Source: a virus. From it: DNA of 24,715 bases. Location of the stretch: the IMG/VR virus record IMGVR_UViG_3300036785_000081, positions 1 through 24,715 of that record; one strand, given 5' to 3'. How positions within the stretch are numbered: the first letter of the stretch is position 1; each line of letters starts with the position of its first letter. Shown here piece by piece: positions 22,647-24,715 of this stretch. Below the pieces are notes generated by a model that did no database searches, was not told the DNA's origin, and was given only the letters and a program-made list of their open reading frames with translations. Both the position numbers and the translations under genes were made by a program.

Positions 22647-22851
22647 TGGACACCTTTGGCGGCGAGATCGCGTCGATCCGAGCAGTCAGCCCGTCAACGC
22701 GCTCGATCAGATCAGCGACCACGACGGCCAGTGCTCGCGGCAGCGCATCGTTCGCCGTCCAGCCGCCCTCGCCGACGAGTCCGACCTTGACCGTCTGGCG
22801 CTCGGCCTCGGCTGCCTGCTTGACGATCTTGCGAGCGTCTTCGCCGGTCAC
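22636..22851 (-). CDS. Small helical protein of unknown function
   Basis: 71 aa from GTG 22851, overlapping the previous stop as GTGA. N-terminal helix EDARKIVKQAAEAERQTVKV, a Gly/Trp turn (GEGGWTAND), then a heptad-like helix (VVVADLIERVDGLTARIDAI) compatible with a short coiled coil. No cysteines or membrane segment. The next gene begins after a 164-nt gap containing a hairpin and a promoter-like element, so this gene probably ends the small-gene operon. Confidence 0.65.
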   Translation of the reverse strand: MTGEDARKIVKQAAEAERQTVKVGLVGEGGWTANDALPRALAVVVADLIERVDGLTARIDAISPPKVSTGV

Positions 22852-23237
22852 TTGCGCTTCGGCTTCGGTCGTGGCTTTGGCTCGATCAGTTCCGGTGGCT
22901 TCTCGGGTTCGGGTGGCTTCTCTGGCTCCGACGGCCCTGACGGCTTCTCTGGCTCCGACGGCTTCGATGGCGGCGTCGGCTTTGTGGGTGGCGTTGGCTT
23001 CGTTGTTGACAGCGGCGGTTGACTCGTTGACTCACGGCCGAGCGGCGTCGGGACCACCTGGCTCCCGTCGGATAGAGTGCCCAGCGGCAGAGCCATCGCG
23101 TAGCCCTCGCGGACGAGCAACCGCGCATCACCCGCTTCGCCCTCGTCCAGCCGACCGTAGATCACCACTGCTCCACTCTCTTCATGCGCCGCGACCATTT
23201 GATCGAGCATGGTCTGGGCGCTATCGGTGAGAGCCAC
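22848..23237 (-). CDS. Protein with small N-terminal domain and Pro/Lys/Glu-rich tail
   Basis: 129 aa, GTG start at 23237 with AGAGGA 8 nt upstream. Residues ~1-68 form an ordered domain (DSAQTMLDQMVAAHEESGAV, GRLDEGEAGDARLLVREGY, LPLGTLSDGSQVVPTPLG). Residues ~75-129 are a low-complexity tail of PTPPTKP, PSEPEKP and PEPEKPPE repeats ending in PKPRPKPKRK. Such tails act as extended spacers or peptidoglycan/nucleic-acid contacts in phage and wall proteins. No signal peptide or TM helix precedes it, so secretion is not supported. Function unknown. Confidence 0.7.
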   Translation of the reverse strand: MALTDSAQTMLDQMVAAHEESGAVVIYGRLDEGEAGDARLLVREGYAMALPLGTLSDGSQVVPTPLGRESTSQPPLSTTKPTPPTKPTPPSKPSEPEKPSGPSEPEKPPEPEKPPELIEPKPRPKPKRK

Positions 23238-23260
23238 GGCTTGAATCCTCTCACGCCAAC

Positions 23261-23527
23261 CTAGCCACCACGAACCGGCATCACCATCAGTGTCTTGCCG
23301 TTGGCCTCGAAGATCGCTTTCAGATGCACGAGCAGATCGGCCATCGCGTCAACGTCGGAGTCGTAGCCGTGGATCCCGATGCCGCCGCGCTTGCCATCGT
23401 CCATGAACACGATGCACTTGTCGCCGTCGCGGTATTCGAGATCGGCTTCGACCACCGCGAGCAGCCGATCGGCGATTCGCGTCAGCCGGTCGTGCGGCTC
23501 GCCCTCGGTGCGCCTGGCATCGCTCAT
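23261..23527 (-). CDS. Conserved-looking small phage protein
   Basis: 88 aa, ATG at 23527. The protein reads as a compact alpha/beta fold: RLTRIADRLLAVVEADLEYR, then DKCIVFMDDGKRGGIGIHGY, then DAMADLLVHLKAIFEANGK and a final strand (LMVMPVRGG). I recall similar small proteins in actinophage genomes but no named function. No ribosome binding site is obvious. A 14-codon frame (23568-23524) overlaps its start by ATGA and could couple its translation. Confidence 0.7.
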   Translation of the reverse strand: MSDARRTEGEPHDRLTRIADRLLAVVEADLEYRDGDKCIVFMDDGKRGGIGIHGYDSDVDAMADLLVHLKAIFEANGKTLMVMPVRGG

Positions 23528-23595
23528 GGCGCGGTGCGGGGCGGTTCACCGACGGAGCGGTCAGCCATCGCGCCGGTCCATCCCGCTACCCGCAC

Positions 23596-23925
23596 CTAGT
23601 CGGTTCCCATCCGACCATCGGCCCGCTGACCGGCCGATACCTCGTCGCGCACGATCGCCACGGCTTGATCGTGTCCGGCCAGCGCCGCGTGCCGGTTTGG
23701 CCAGCGCCACTGGTCGCCGTCGTGCTCGCCGCCAAAGATCATCGTTTCGTAGATCAGCGGCGCTCCCGGCTCGCCGAACCGATGATCGAGTCCGATCCAG
23801 ACCGTCGAGACTTCCACGTCGCCGAGCCGATCCAGCGCCACCATCCGCTCGGCATAGTCGGCAAACAGCCGCGACCACGCATCGAGCGAGATCGGGTTGC
23901 CGTCGAAGTCGTAGGCGTCGGTCAT
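23596..23925 (-). CDS. Conserved-looking phage protein of unknown function
   Basis: 109 aa from ATG 23925, preceded by GGGGGAACCA, a good ribosome binding site embedded in the 20-bp palindrome. A longer in-frame reading upstream to 24183 overlaps other genes and is rejected. Signature stretches are YDFDGNPISLDAWSRLFADY, VEVSTVWIGLDHRFGEPGAP and IYETMIFGGEHDGDQWRW, then GHDQAVAIVRDEV. Such VSTVWLG.DH.f....PLI.ETM.F proteins are common in actinophages and are thought to be small cytoplasmic proteins, function unknown. The overlap of its leader with the palindrome suggests specific control. Confidence 0.75.
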   Translation of the reverse strand: MTDAYDFDGNPISLDAWSRLFADYAERMVALDRLGDVEVSTVWIGLDHRFGEPGAPLIYETMIFGGEHDGDQWRWPNRHAALAGHDQAVAIVRDEVSAGQRADGRMGTD

Positions 23926-23926
23926 T

Positions 23927-23946
23927 GGTTCCCCCGTGGGAACTAG
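23927..23946. promoter_or_regulatory. 20-bp palindromic site, copy 2
   Basis: GGTTCCC, 4 nt, GGGAAC, TAG; 18 of 20 bases match copy 1 at 15725-15744. This copy contains the TAG of the upstream gene and the purine-rich ribosome binding site of the downstream gene, whose ATG is 1 nt away. As RNA the inverted repeat could sequester that site; as DNA it could be an operator. Confidence 0.42.
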
Positions 23947-24116
23947 TTCCGGCGCTTGTGGCGTAGGTGGCTCGTGATGTGCCACGCCTGGCAGAAGATG
24001 CACGGATACGCCCGCCACGGCTGGCCGTCTGTCTCGCGCCACAGTTGCGCCTTGGCGATGGCGTCCCGCTCGGCGTAGCACGTCTTGCCGGTGCGGCACC
24101 ACGGAAACGTCGTCAT
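23943..24116 (-). CDS. Small Cys/His-rich protein, putative zinc-binding
   Basis: 57 aa, ATG at 24116 overlapping the previous stop by ATGA. Cysteines and histidines are spaced as in a small zinc finger: CRTGKTCYAERDA at the start and YPCIFCQAWHITSH near the end, followed by a basic tail (LRHKRRN). This C...C-x2-C..WH..SH pattern recurs in short actinophage proteins. It may bind nucleic acid. It lies in a run of tightly coupled small genes and its stop sits within the palindrome copy 2. Confidence 0.75.
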   Translation of the reverse strand: MTTFPWCRTGKTCYAERDAIAKAQLWRETDGQPWRAYPCIFCQAWHITSHLRHKRRN

Positions 24117-24250
24117 TTCTTGCGCCGCCGTTTCGCCTTGCGCTTGGCCGGTGGCACCTTGGACCCAGCCTTGCGCCCCTCACCGTTAGGGATGCGATGA
24201 CCGCGTGCGTCTGTCAGCGCGAACGGCCCGCCCTTGTGTTCCCACGCCAT
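24113..24250 (-). CDS. 45-aa basic protein
   Basis: ATG at 24250, 2 nt after the previous stop; its own stop overlaps the next start by ATGA. The first ~25 residues (MAWEHKGGPFALTDARG) may fold around a short strand pair, while the end is almost wholly basic (KVPPAKRKAKRRRKK). Likely nucleic-acid or ribosome contacting; too short for a family call. Confidence 0.6.
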   Translation of the reverse strand: MAWEHKGGPFALTDARGHRIPNGEGRKAGSKVPPAKRKAKRRRKK

Positions 24251-24252
24251 CG

Positions 24253-24459
24253 TCAGTCGGCTTTCTTGGCCCGCGTGCGCTTCGGCTTCGCTGGCTCCGG
24301 CTGCGGCGGGTCTTCGGGACTGGCGATCATCAGGAACACCGGCTCGACATCCGGCGCGTGCGCCGAGAGGAACCGTGCGCCTGCCGGGTCGATGTAGACA
24401 TCGACCACCCCGCCAGCGGGCATCTGCTCTACGTGGCCGATCAGTTCTTCGACTGTCAT
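24253..24459 (-). CDS. Small protein with basic C-terminal tail
   Basis: 68 aa from ATG 24459, overlapping the upstream stop by ATGA. An in-frame extension to 24561 exists inside the upstream gene and is rejected. The ordered part (TVEELIGHVEQMPAGGVVDV, then FLSAHAPDVEPVFLMIAS) looks like a small alpha/beta domain; the end is Pro/Lys/Arg-rich (EPAKPKRTRAKKAD). Function unknown. Confidence 0.65.
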   Translation of the reverse strand: MTVEELIGHVEQMPAGGVVDVYIDPAGARFLSAHAPDVEPVFLMIASPEDPPQPEPAKPKRTRAKKAD

Positions 24460-24707
24460 GGCAACTCCCCATTGAGGATGAATTGACGGATCTCGTTCTG
24501 GCGGATCTTGTGCGCGACCTTGGTCGGCGTCAACCTGCCGCACGAGTTGCACTCCACACACTGCACGTCACCGAACGCCACGATGATCGCGCCCATCAGT
24601 TCGGTCGAACGACAGCGGGCGCAGCGCAGCGGGAACAACACATCGCCCGCCGCAATCTTGCGGAAACGGGCGATGCGGTTGTTCTTCTCGGCGGCTGGAC
24701 TGGTCAC
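24456..24707 (-). CDS. Zinc-ribbon-like small protein
   Basis: 83 aa from GTG 24707; only 8 nt of upstream sequence are visible, so a longer form cannot be excluded. Four cysteines form two knuckles: CARC at 29-32 and CNSC at 53-56, with an extra Cys at 50. About 20 residues of mainly hydrophobic sequence (MGAIIVAFGDVQ) lie between, which is the layout of a zinc ribbon. The C-terminal helix is polar (VAHKIRQNEIRQFIL). Such proteins may bind DNA, RNA or polymerase; a role in late transcription is possible but unproven. Confidence 0.68.
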   Translation of the reverse strand: MTSPAAEKNNRIARFRKIAAGDVLFPLRCARCRSTELMGAIIVAFGDVQCVECNSCGRLTPTKVAHKIRQNEIRQFILNGELP

Positions 24708-24715
24708 GCCGCCTG

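Noticed and set aside
1-24715. Integrase, repressor, attachment site, anti-defence system or tRNA genes
   Set aside because: Looked for on both strands; none supported by any frame or motif in the window.

Overview
The window looks like the late (structural plus lysis) region of a contractile-tailed double-stranded DNA phage or prophage with a high-GC, probably actinobacterial, host. The phage call rests on a recognisable set in the usual order: P27-like small terminase, HK97-type large terminase, SPP1 gp6-like portal, scaffold, HK97-fold capsid, connectors, tail sheath, tail tube, tail chaperone, tape measure, LysM protein, hub with cell-wall hydrolase domains, collagen-like fibre, gp25-like wedge, baseplate J and an I-like protein. 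Sheath plus tube plus gp25/J/I proteins mean a myovirus-type tail. The host is inferred from GC-rich codon use, frequent GTG starts, a DUF6131-like protein and small proteins of actinophage type. No integrase, repressor, tRNA or host gene is visible, so lifestyle cannot be decided.

Nearly everything is transcribed on the minus strand, so gene order runs from high to low coordinates. 24.7-22.0 kb: about nine small genes, mostly of unknown function and many overlapping by ATGA or GTGA, including a zinc-ribbon-like protein, a Cys/His-rich protein and three proteins with basic or Pro/Lys-rich tails. 22.0-20.9 kb: lysis genes (amidase endolysin, two-TM holin candidate). 20.8-18.76 kb: terminases. 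15.9-13.1 kb: head genes. 13.1-9.5 kb: tail completion, sheath, tube and chaperone. 9.5-0 kb: tape measure and baseplate, continuing past the left edge.

The exception is the 17.5-18.75 kb interval between large terminase and portal. It holds (i) one plus-strand gene with two IPT/TIG Ig-like domains, divergent from the portal gene, and (ii) about 450 bp without a credible ORF. That second part carries a near-consensus sigma-70-type promoter reading leftward (TTGACT, 16 bp, TATAGT), several complementary helices with GNRA loops, and a strong hairpin terminator. I read it as a transcription unit for a roughly 390-nt structured non-coding RNA. It is the most promising undescribed element here.

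Other points of note are a gp25-like baseplate wedge protein apparently split by about 390 residues containing a LamG module; a hub protein carrying two putative peptidoglycan hydrolase domains; a collagen/C1q-like fibre; a 20-bp palindrome present twice; a pair of matching promoter-like elements; and GC-rich hairpins at gene junctions. All names come from reading the sequence; no database search was run.
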